NCBI GenBank assembly: GCA_001949185.1
Contig: BDGG01000003.1
Coordinates: 2,897,158 to 2,961,157 of the forward strand
Length of the DNA stretch: 64,000 bases
Origin: Ramazzottius varieornatus
Lineage: Eukaryota; Tardigrada; Eutardigrada; Parachela; Ramazzottiidae
Reading direction: 5' to 3'
Each line of letters opens with the position of its first letter. Within the stretch, counting starts at the first letter, position 1. Position numbers and translations under genes: made by a program. The notes beneath the pieces were generated by a model, which saw only the letters and a list, made by a program, of their open reading frames with translations, was not told the DNA's origin and made no database searches. Positions 1-10,298 of the stretch are shown here, piece after piece.

Positions 1-574
1 TCTCGTCACTGTCATCCGAATACTGCTGTGATGTACCGGACTGTGGTTCTGAGGACCAAACAGGCTATGAACCAAAGTTTTGCGGGGAACCCAGTTCTTT
101 CCAGTCATCGGCGCCAAAGACCGAGGACAATTTTGCGATTAGCGTGCCCACCTGGGTTCCTGTCTTCTTGGGCTATCTGCTGTAATCAAACACACCCACA
201 ATTGAAAAATTTACCAGAAGCATATGATCACCTAACGGTCTTGCTCCTCCGTACAGGTGTGCGGTCCTCGCCTGCACCGCTGTTTTCGGATTTTTCCGCG
301 AGATGAAGCTGTTTGGCAATGGAGTACCTTCCACAACGTACATTCCTCCTCTGTGTTCCAGGCTGCCGTTGAAGGCCCCACTGTCCAACGAAACGGTGCA
401 AATAATGCGGTCTCTGGAAGCTTTAGAGAACCTAGTGCAAAGGATATGCCACCAGGTAAGGGAGCTCGTCAGAATAACAGATTTTACTACTGGTATTAGC
501 GCAGTCTGCGCTAGATTCATCCTTTGCTATTTGTGTAGGTTCACGATCTGAAGAACTCGCGGGCGGCATGTTGA
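1..574 (+). CDS. 3' end of an unrecognised membrane protein
   Basis: Three exons join in phase: up to 181, 257-455 and 539-574 (stop TGA). The introns are 75 and 83 bp with GT-AG ends. The visible 120-odd residues start with a Ser/Cys-rich stretch, then a hydrophobic segment (VPVFLGYLLCAVLACTAVFG) followed by FFREMKLF, which reads as a transmembrane helix with a positively charged exit. A short helical tail ends in VHDLKNSRAAC. The 5' end lies outside the window, so length, start and topology cannot be given. I do not recognise the family. Confidence that this is coding comes from the continuous frame across two clean introns and from the stop directly after the last exon. Confidence 0.55.
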
Positions 575-738
575 TAAGATCATGACTTCTTGACATCGGT
601 GCACAATGTTTGACACGGAAAGCGCAAAGCATCTGACTACTGACTAGAAAAAGATTGACAAAATTTGACAAAAATTGAATTACGGTAATCTTCGAGTGAA
701 AAGTTCAAACGAATACATTCTGGTCAGACAGCACCACT

Positions 739-1588
739 TCACGATGCTGTCGTTAGGAGGCCAATCACAAACGATTCTATTTTACTCCTGGCTTCCTCTT
801 TGTGCACCGTCACGCCATGGTTGTCGTTCTCGAACAGAACTAGTTGTTTGGGTTGCCCAGCAAGACTGTACAGCTGCTCACTACACCGAGGTGGAAGACA
901 CGCATCCGCTTTCCCGTGAATGAATAAGCAAGCCTTCCCTAAACAAGAAGACCGGAACAGTACAAGAACAAGAAGACAGTACAGTATAAGAACTGCTGAA
1001 GAACTTACTGTGGTCCCTCAAGTCTTATATAATTGTAAATCTCACCTTGACCAGCAAGCTTCCCAACGTCATTGGTCCCTGCCGTCTGTGAAGCTATCGT
1101 CGCGATCCCTTTGACAACGGGGTGTGCGGCTGCTGCACTGATCACCACAGCTCCGCCAAACGACCATCCCACGAGGACGGCTCGCTCAACGTTATACTCT
1201 TTCCTCAGCATGTTCAAGGTGTTAATGGTATCTTCCACACAGGGTTTGAGTTCTCCAGGGTATCTATAACCCGTCTGGACTGCAATTAAGTTTGGATAGG
1301 CGGATATGGCTTCGCTGAGCTCTGGATACATCCCAGCTATAAAAAAGAGACACCGTAGTATGATATATAAATATTGTGGCGAGTTACTTCCGGTGAGAAA
1401 ATGCCGACTCTCAAGCAGAGGTATCAACATTGTGGAGTTGATATACCTGGGCCGGTGAATCCTCCTCCTGCTCCTGCAACCATAAGGATAGCTCCTCTTG
1501 GGTACGTCGGAGCTGGTGCGTCTGGATTCTTCAGGTTCACAGGTAGCCGTATCCGCATCTGAGGCATTTCACTGCCATGGTTTGCCAT
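739..1588 (-). CDS. Small alpha/beta hydrolase (TEX30/KANSL3-like)
   Basis: Three exons (1447-1588, 1046-1336, 739-938) give a complete 210-residue protein. It shows the alpha/beta-hydrolase layout: an oxyanion-type Gly-rich turn (AGAGGGF near residue 40), a nucleophile elbow GWSFGG (Ser106), the acidic residue in HGKAD (Asp156) and a late His in ENDNHG (His185). Size and order match the small dienelactone-hydrolase-like group that includes TEX30, so a serine hydrolase activity is likely, but the substrate cannot be read. There is no signal peptide or membrane segment, so it is probably cytosolic or nuclear. The start is the first in-frame ATG of exon 1. It is divergent from XAB2, with 578 bp between the two start codons. 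Confidence 0.85.
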
Positions 1589-2166
1589 TTTGCTCTGTCC
1601 AAACAGTTGACCAGGGATGCTCCAAAGACACCGATACGAGCGATAGCTGAGATGCGCCGTCCCTCCGATCGTTCTACCTCACTTCTGAAAGAAAACAACC
1701 GTTCAAGTCGACTGCCAAGCTAACCGAAACCGATGATGATCGTTTGTATCAGGCCGGTAACGCGACAACTACGGGGAAAAATAGCGAGAGTAATTAAAAC
1801 GACAACAAAGCGATAACGTATGCGAAATTGCGACGTTTATTCGCCCGAATAAATCTACCCGTGCCCTGGAGCAAAGGGGAGCTTTTCGAGGGAGACGACT
1901 GCCGACTGTTTCGCCAGAGTAATACTCTGGTTTCGCTTTCTGGCAGTTGATCGAGAACTGCGTTAATTTTGACTAGTCCGATTCTGAAGCTTTCTCAACA
2001 AGTTTGTTTAGTTCATGCTGCCTTTTCATCTTTGCTGCTCCTCGTTTCCACCAGGACTAAGTCGAAACACTTCAGCTATCGACAGTAACGAGGGCTATCT
2101 TCTCGGTAAGTCTTCGAAGGGAGCCCTGCTTCTTCGGAGTACACCGCCCGGAGTTCCGGTTTCGTC
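1589..2166. promoter_or_regulatory. Shared intergenic region between the hydrolase and XAB2
   Basis: The two flanking genes are transcribed away from each other, so this 578-bp stretch must hold both promoters and 5' untranslated parts. I see no TATA box in a convincing position and no open reading frame of note. Confidence 0.4.
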
Positions 2167-5100
2167 ATGGCTGCCAGAAGAGGAATAGTCATCATCGTAA
2201 GTACTGTAGTACTCCTCCGTCGCTTTTTGCCAGTTTGTGAGTTCAACGAAGCGAGTGGATACTGTAGCCTGTTACGTTATATATTGTAGGAAGAGGAGGA
2301 GATCCCCTATGAGGAGGAATGCGCCAAGAGTCCGTACTCGATACGAGCATGGCAGCGGAATATCGAATACAGACGGAAGACGGGCAATTTCAACAAATTA
2401 GTCGGTGTCTATGAACGCGCTGTGGAAACATTACCTGGAAGGTATGCTAGCTATCCATCATGATCCTCCAGACTAGCTGACCATAATGAGCTGTTTGCTA
2501 CAGTTATAAATTATGGTACAACTACCTGAGGTTCCGGAAGAAGCAAGTGCGAGGCAAATGTCCGACGGATCCATCGTTCGTCCAGATCAACAATATCTTC
2601 GAGAGAGCTCTTGTCTTCATGCACAAAGTATGTACATAGACATATCTTCTAACCTCAGCATATTTGCGACGGAGGAATGTTTTCAGATGCCGAGGATATG
2701 GGTGGAATACTGCGAGTTTCTAGTTGGACAGGGGAAGCTGACACGAACAAGACGAGTGTTCGATCGAGCTTTGAGATCACTTCCAGTCACCCAGCATAAC
2801 CGTATCTGGCCTATCTACCTCAAGTTCCTGAAGAAATACAACATACCGGAAACGGCCGTTCGCGTTTTCGACAGATATTTGAAGGTAGATAGTTATCGAA
2901 GCTGTAAAAAAAACAAAATTTAACTTGGATGGATTAGTTGCCAAAACCTGCGTACCTCTGTTTCCAGCCAGATTGAAGTGTTTTGTATGTAGGTTTGTGA
3001 CCTCCTAATCAGCAGCGTTGTGTTTTGCAGTTCGCTCCGGAAAATGTCGAAGACTACATTCGCTACCTTCGCAGTATCGACAAGCTGGATGAATGTGCGA
3101 ACCAGATCGTGACAAGAGTCATCAACAACGACAAGTTCCAGTCCAAGGAAGGAAAAAGCAAAGCCCAGTACTGGAATGACCTGTGTGATCTGATTTCCAC
3201 CAACCCGAAATCCATCAAGAGCCTCAACGTCGACGCCATCATCCGCGATGGTATAGGACGGTTTCCTGAACAGCGTGGTCGATTGTGGAATGCTCTCGCT
3301 GACTACTACATCCGAAGTGGGCAGTTCGAACGAGCGAGGGACATCTACGAGGAAGCTATCGATACCGTGACGGCTGTTCGGGACTTCACACAAATTTTTG
3401 ATGCATACGCGCAGTTTGAAGAGACGACGCTCTCAGCCAAGTTGGAAAGCATACAACAGAACGAAATGGCTTCCGAAGAGGATGAGATGGACATCGAAGT
3501 GAGGATGGCGAGGTTGGAGCAGCTGATCGAAAGGAGACCTTTACTCGTCAACAGGTAATCAGTTTTCGTTGGATAGTTGGGAAGGTCCTATTTCTCACTC
3601 TTTGCTTTCCGCAGTGTATTGCTTCGGCAAAATCCTCACAATGTGGGTGAGTGGCATAAGCGAGTGGAGCTGAATGTGGACAAGCCAACGGAAGTCATCA
3701 ACACCTACCTGCAAGCAGTCCAGACGATCGACCCGAAGAAGACATCGGGTGGGCGCTTCTCTTCCATCTGGATTGCTTTCGCCCATTTCTACGACCGACA
3801 CGGCCAGCTGAGTGATGTAGGACTGTGAAACTGGGACCTTCTTCACGTATGGTAGCTGTTGGGTCTGGCTTTCTCTTAATGCTTGTTTGAACTGCTGCAG
3901 GCAAGGATCGTTATGGAAAAAGCTCTGAAAGTGCCTTTTGACAAAGTAGAGGAACTGTCTGACGTGTGGTGTGCCTATGCCGAACTGGAGCTGAAGCATG
4001 AGTAAGCTTTCAGATCCCGTCAGTATAACTAGGTTTTTTCGTTAGCTAAAATGAACTAAGCATTGCTCTCGTCTTTAGTCAGCCTCAGAAAGCCATTGAG
4101 CTCCTGAAGAGAGCGACTGCTCCTCCTTCCAAGCAAGTGGCTTACTTCGATGAGAAAGAAAGCACACAGAATCGTATGTATCGCTCGTTGAAGATATGGT
4201 CGCTGTACGCCGACCTCGAAGAAAGCTTCGGCACGTACGAGACCACGAAGGCTGTGTACGACCGTATCATCGACCTCCGAATAGCGACTCCGCAGATCAT
4301 TATGAACTACGGTGTTTTCCTGGAAGAAAAAACCCACTTCGAGGAAGCTTTCAAGGTAGGAAAATTTTCCATTCGTGTTTGGGAGCTCGGCAAACGGACC
4401 TCAACGATTGACCTTTTCAGGTGGCGCACGATTCCAGCTGTATTGGCTGAAAGAGTGCGCCACTTGAGAAAACGATCATGCCAAGTTTGTTTGCCCAGGT
4501 GCCGTTTGGTAATAACTCAAACACGAACAAATCGGAAATGTGTGTTACGTTACAGGCATACGAGAAAGGTGTGTCGCTGTTCAGATGGCCGAACGTCTAC
4601 GACATCTGGAACACGTACCTGACCAAATTCATCAAACGGTACGGTGGAAAGAAACTTGAACGTTCCCGAGATCTATTCGAGCAGTGTCTCCAAGACTGTC
4701 CGGCCAAGTTTGCCAAGCATTTCTACCTGATGTACGCATCGCTGGAAGAAGAGCATGGTCTGGCTAGGCATGTCATGAAGGTGTACGAACGAGGATGTAG
4801 TGCTGTTTTGAAAGAAGAACAGCACGAGATGTTCAATGTCTACATCAAGAAGGCGGCGGAACTGTACGGCATCACTTCTACAAGAGACATTTACGAGAAG
4901 GCCATCGAGATTCTGTCTGATGACCAAGCGCGCGAAATGTGCATTCGGTTTGCTGACTTGGAGAGGAAGTTGGGGGAGATCGATCGTGCTAGGGCGATCT
5001 ATGCGCATTGCGCCCAGATGTGTGATCCTCGAGTATGTGATTCCGAGCACTAAGCTTTTGTAGTCAAGTTCTGCTTGTTGTGTCATGCGGGTAGACCTCT

Positions 5101-5954
5101 CCGATCTCAATCAACGCAACAGAGCCATCTGATTTTTCCTGTTTCTGCTTGCTCTAATACGGTGATTTCATCCAGATCGTTATCTCAACTGGCGCACGTT
5201 TTCATTGTTGTTAGTAGAGAGCGTGCGCCACTTGGGAGAACGAGTTGTGTGAACACGTATTCAGACGGCCCAAGGATGGAGTTTGTCGTCAACTAACTTG
5301 TTGTTTGTTCTGTAGATCGCGCCACATTTCTGGGAGATATGGAAGGACTTCGAAGTGCGACACGGTAATGAGGATACCGTCAGGGAAATGCTTCGCATCA
5401 AACGATCCGTGCAAGCTACCTTCAACACGCAAGTCAACTTCATGGCAGCTCAGATGATGGCTGCTGTTGCGAAAAGCACTCAAGGTAAGAAACGTCAGGA
5501 AACTTCACCCGCGACGTCTTGAATGTAATTTTATGTTCGTCGTAGAAAATCAACCTGGAGACAGTATGAAACAGCTGGAGGCGCAGGCCGTGCCGGCTGG
5601 TACTGTTGCAGCGGCGTCCGCCGTCATATCGAAGCCACCACAGAAGGCCGTGTCGTTCGTCCGAAGTGACGAGGTTGTCCAGCCTAACAATCTGGTCACG
5701 GCATCCAACCCAGAAGAGATTCAGTTGGACGACGACGACGATGAAGATGGGGAAGAAGGGGATGAACAAGATCAAGCAGCGAAAAGTACGTTTATATCCC
5801 TATATGCTAAAGTCTTTTGTCCCTGAAATGATTGATGATTGGCCATGCAAATCTTTCCTGTGTTTCAGGAGTCTTCATCGAGAAGCAGAATGTACCCAGC
5901 AAAGTTTTTGGAACGCTGGCACCGAAAGACGCAAAGGATGACGAGGACGATTAG
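2167..5954 (+). CDS. XAB2: Pre-mRNA splicing factor SYF1 / XPA-binding protein 2
   Basis: Twelve exons (2167-2196, 2290-2441, 2504-2627, 2687-2884, 3031-3554, 3615-3816, 3901-4001, 4079-4355, 4556-5032, 5316-5484, 5546-5785, 5869-5954) join in phase into 859 residues, close to the usual length of about 855. The whole protein is a chain of HAT (half-a-TPR) helices, with family signatures such as [35 protein letters not shown] and [12 protein letters not shown]. The acidic tail [15 protein letters not shown] and the end VPSKVFGTL are also typical. In other eukaryotes SYF1/XAB2 is a scaffold of the Prp19-associated/intron-binding complex and takes part in transcription-coupled repair. Two introns (4356-4555 and 5033-5315) are longer than the others because each carries a palindromic element. 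It is convergent with the M13-like gene. Confidence 0.96.
4381..4497. mobile_element. Palindromic element copy in an XAB2 intron
   Basis: Inverted arms GTGGCGCACG and GTGCGCCAC flank a TATTGGCTG loop. The outer parts GGCAAAC and GTTTGCC also pair. It fills most of the intron before exon 9. Confidence 0.75.
5174..5248. mobile_element. Palindromic element copy in an XAB2 intron (short)
   Basis: Core arms TGGCGCACG and CGTGCGCCAC flank a short loop. The outer arms are mostly lost. Confidence 0.7.
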
Positions 5955-6102
5955 CAGCGTTGCGGGTGCGCAGCCTGGGTATCCCATAAATCATCTTGTT
6001 CAGCTAACGACCTGTTTGAAACGTTTATTCTGACGGTACGTAAGCGAAATCACAGACCGTCACTCAGTTTTGGTCCGAGACATCTTACGAGAAAATGGCT
6101 TC
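5955..6102. other. Short convergent intergenic spacer
   Basis: Only 148 bp separate the stop codons of XAB2 (+) and the M13-like gene (-), so their 3' untranslated regions probably overlap. Nothing else is visible. Confidence 0.5.
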
Positions 6103-9100
6103 TCAATAACCTAACGACAATGATACTTTACGTATAGAATTCATTTTGGCTTGTGACGAACATTTGTAGATTTCGCTAAAGTCGGGCAAGTTTATGAGTG
6201 GAATGTTCACTCGCAGCCGCAATGGATATCTTGTCGAAGCTGCATTGTATTTTGAATCGTCCGTGTCCGAATTGGATGCTTTGTTTTCACACCAGCCCTA
6301 CAAAGACAAAATAATAGCTTTGCTGATAGGAATTTCCGGCAGAAAGAAATAGAGTGCCGACCTGTGCGAACGAAAGCAGCAGTTGCATGTTCGGTGTAAA
6401 TTCTTCCAGCCTTGGTAGAGCCGGCTCCCTTGTGCCTCCATGCTTCGTCCGATAGGCCTGTTGGAATATTGAAAAGGGTACCGGCCTAGGCGAAAAAAGG
6501 CTGAGGGAAGACTCTTACAGATAAAACACACTGAAGCGCCAGGCTGTCCGCGATGACGTCACCGGCCCCTACTTGTCCGTTGAAAACACCGTCGGGGCCA
6601 GGAAACCCGCGATACTGGCTTCGGAGCGCGTTCACCAATGTGAAGTATGACGCATTGACATTGGGAGACCACCAACTTTGAGGTCCATTCCCCGAAGCGT
6701 TGTAGAGTGCACCTGCAAAAAAAGAAACCGGCATCGTTCAGATCACGATCAGGCATTTTTCCATAGTTAACTTTACCTGTCTCGTCGAAGGTTTTCGTCA
6801 ACTGATGAGCGTAAATGTATCCAATACCGGCATAGTTGAGGTAATCGAGTGCGGTGGGGTCGTACAATGGTGGTTGTAGTAATCCCAGGGACAATCCTGG
6901 TTTACAGCCGTTTTACTCATGTTGAAACTGGCGTAAAGTACGGACGAATACATACCGATCAAATTTTGATCGTAATAGTAATACGCATTGGCATCAACGG
7001 GGATCGGGTCATCGTCAATGGTCCGACCGTTCGGCTGGCCCAGTTTCCGAAGTTGACGGAAGAGAGCAAAGCGAATCAGGTTCCGCACGTTATCGTAGTG
7101 ACTTTCCGTTGGGACGATCTGCAACGCAAACAATGAATGGTAGTTCGACGTCTGCCAGTCATTTCTTTTCGGTTAATTACTTCACTGTAACGCGTGTCAA
7201 GCTGGCCAGCGTCTGTCAGAATGAAGTCTGGATACCCGAAGAAATCGCCGACGTTGCTGATTTTTTCGGCGGCTATCGATTTAGCTCGTTGGTCCATCCA
7301 CGAAGCTCTTTCACTGACGTAACGTATTGCTGAGCTCCGAACAGCAGAAGCTATTTCGACAAGCTAAAAGCAGAAGTAAAACCAATGATCGGAACAAATT
7401 AACAACCAAATTTTTTTGTCGACTGGCAAGGAGCTCATTACAACCTTTGATTTTGAAGACAACGGAAAATAGCGGCTTGCATACAAGTAGGCAACGGCAT
7501 TCGGCATGGCCGAGTTGACCAAGTCAAGGCAGTCCTCCCAGTTTCTCCCTCCTATGCTGTCGAACGCCGCCCCTGATGCAGTGGAGAACTGCCCAAGAGC
7601 ATCCCGATAAACCTGTGGCAGAAGGGGAAGTTGCGAAAAGACTATGTTCCACCCGATGTAGTTCCCTAGGATGCGCTTCCCATCGTCTCCTTGTCGCTCG
7701 ACTGAAGCTAGCTGCTCGCCTAAGGACCTATAAAGCACCGGGTTGTCCACCGAGATGACGGAGTTGGTATCTATGGATGATTGGAGCTGCACCGCACTCA
7801 GAACGTTGCGGAAAAGATTCAGCAGTTCTCGACCAAGCCGGTACGTGGATAAGTACTGTCCAACAAAGGCGGAAATGGACAAGACGCTCCTCGAGTTTGG
7901 AGTCTGGCGTGATGAGAGTATGGTCTCGGCAATGTTGGTTTCGAAGTCGACGAAGTCTCGAATATCGAGTAATCGACCTGACGAAGGACTTCCGGCAAGA
8001 AGGTTCGCGACATTTCCGATCAGGCTACGGTATGCTTGGCGGACTGTGGCTGCTTCGTCCGTGGTGTATAGTCCGGGGGATGGAAGACCCAACACTGCAG
8101 TGCCCAGGTTGACTATGTTTTGGCTTCTGTTGGACGGATTTTCCGCGACAGACCAGCGGAATACCGAGTCGAAACCTAAGCGTTTGGCGGCAGCGAGTGA
8201 ACGGTACAGGTCGAACGTTGACGGGTTCCAGTTGGGAGTGATCAAAGGCCAGCCGCCGACAACTTCGCTAAGGATGGATTTTAGGGATGCCACGTTCTCG
8301 TTCGAACTCGACGTGTCTGAAATAGAAGGATTAGGGGCAGGCGTCGGCCGTTATTTGCAACATGCAATAAGGAACTTTCGTGTGATCGCCCACAGTTTTA
8401 TTATGCTGAAGCAACTGGTCGAGCGCTTACTTGGTTTCAGGCAGGCCAAGTATACTGCCCTCACTTTGGACGCAGCCGTGGACGCGGAAGTAGAGTTACC
8501 TTCCAAAAGTTCTGCGGGAGAGATCAAGCTGAAATTAATAATTAAAGAGTGACATCATACAGTCAGTTCTTCTAATGTTTTGGCCCATGATCGATCGCAA
8601 GTCGCATCTCAGACTAAAGTTCGGAGTTACCTCGGGTCCGTAGCATCGTTTGATTGGACAAAAACTCAGTAATACTCTGGAAACCATCCACGGCGACTGA
8701 GCTCGTCGACGCCCCGAAGTTCCCACAGGCAAATTCATAAAAGTCATCACATGGATCGATATCCGTTTTTATTTTGGCAATTGACAAATTCGCTGTGAAA
8801 AGATGCCAATATATTGAACGACGTGTTCCAGCAGGATTTTGAGTCGCGTTGACTTGACTTGCATACCAAAATTGACGCAAGCTTCCGTGCGGCAAACGTT
8901 ATTTCCAGAAGCGAAGTCCGGAAAGCGGGATTCATTCAAGAACCCAGGCGGACGTGTTGTAGTGCCAAATCTCTCAAAGACGTCACCAACATCACCGAAC
9001 GCTTCATCGACTGAGTTGATATTCCGAGTGATTTTGTCAGGTCCTAAAAAGAACACTGCCAACAAACTATTGGGGTTTCTGTCCCCTCTTGAAATAGCCT

Positions 9101-9197
9101 ATGGTTCCGCCTCTCAATGGCTGCACTTACCAAGCGCCTCGAACAATGCCAGCAGTATGGCCAGGAACTTATCAAACACGGAACCAAAACTCGCCAT
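6103..9197 (-). CDS. M13 (neprilysin/ECE-like) protein, catalytically dead
   Basis: Eleven exons (9131-9197, 8867-9043, 8631-8792, 8431-8511, 7445-8316, 7181-7363, 6956-7118, 6777-6896, 6532-6712, 6362-6485, 6103-6297) join into 774 residues. The M13 plan is clear: a short hydrophobic segment near the N terminus (KFLAILLALFEAL), the Cys-rich DPCDDFYEFACGNF motif, YFPLSSK, GYPDFIL, LLQPPLYDP and LLSFAQGWCENK. The zinc site is not conserved. HExxH reads HQLTK (residues 599-603), so the catalytic Glu and the second His are gone. The third ligand in the ExxxD motif is Asp (GDVIAD, 659-664), and the His of the usual DVHSPG region is absent. It is therefore probably a membrane-anchored extracellular pseudopeptidase with a binding or scaffold role. 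An in-frame TAG precedes the chosen ATG. Confidence 0.9.
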
Positions 9198-10298
9198 TAT
9201 TTGAAACTATGTCGCCCAATGATGCGGACAGGCTTGCGAGCTCTTTTAGGCAAATCCAAGGCAGCCCAGTGGAGTTGAGGTTTTGCTGCGAGGAGAATAT
9301 CAAAGCCAAAATCTACGGTCAGAGCCGGGCGTTCCATCAGTATATCTTGTCCATTTCATGTCTGTGTCGTTTCATATCCTTCACGATCGGATGGCATCCC
9401 GGTTGCGGTAAACAGTGTCAGAACCTACGGTAGCCGATAGCTGTGGTAATATATTGACTTTCATGCATCCCCAAACAACATTTAGAAGAGTTGGCAATTT
9501 CGGAAGAAAGGTCTTTGTAGTAATGGTGCAAAACGAGAGTGGCCCTCGCGGGCTCACGATGAATCAGAAAAGCCACCTGAAAAGGAGCCGGAAAAGTAAA
9601 TAAGGTCGACATAAAGACTCGTGTTTACCATAACACTTATGGTCAGAGGACGAACAATAGTGACAGCAACATAACAGCGGTTAGAGCTTAGAACCTTCTT
9701 TGACGTACCACACGTTCAGTCCTTTGTTATGAGAAGACCCGTAAGTGAAACGTCAACGATCCACAGACAAATAAAGCAACAAGCAAACTCGGGGGTTTAG
9801 AGTGCGATTAAACCGAAAAGTGGCCTCGACACAGATTAAACGTGAAAAGAACAGCGCCTGAAAGAACCTACACCAACAACAATACTGTGAGGGAAAATGT
9901 CAAAGTCTCCAGTCGTAGGTTCGTTCAGAGACAGGTTCGCCACTACACAGTGACCTATGTCAAGGTTTAACCAGAAACTTCACTCCGTGCTCTCTGGCTC
10001 AACTTTCCATCCAGGCAGAAATACGTCCATTTGAACTACCAACTGCCTGACCGCCGCCACCACGAACTCTGTGGTTAATGCAAAGTACAGGGAAGTACCA
10101 GCCCAAAAGCTTGTCCAACGAGTGCGGAACCCATCACACCGGCCATCAGATTTCGTGATGTTACATTGACGATAATTGTGAAGACATTTCAGCCCCGAGT
10201 ATCATACTTAGAGGATAAAACAAGAAACAAAAAATAAAACGACAAAATACGCTATAACCTTCAACAGGAAGAAGCAGTAACTTCGCCAAATGCAAATC
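9198..10298. other. Intergenic region with one dispersed repeat
   Basis: It lies 5' of the M13-like gene and 3' of DGAT1. Several short frames exist, but none has splice signals or a recognisable product. The only structure I see is the repeat at about 9755-9955. Confidence 0.4.
9755..9955. repeat. Dispersed repeat, copy A (downstream of DGAT1)
   Basis: This stretch aligns base by base with 17655-17837, with substitutions and small gaps. Shared anchors include CCACAGA, ACAAGAAGCAAA-like and ACAATACTGTGAGGGAAAA-like runs and AATGTCAAAG followed by CCAGTCGT. It is A-rich and encodes nothing obvious. Both copies lie at or just past the 3' end of a minus-strand gene. Confidence 0.6.

Noticed and set aside
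7743-8552. 269-codon plus-strand frame inside the M13-like gene
   Set aside because: Antisense shadow of the long 7445-8316 coding exon, whose protein matches M13 family motifs.
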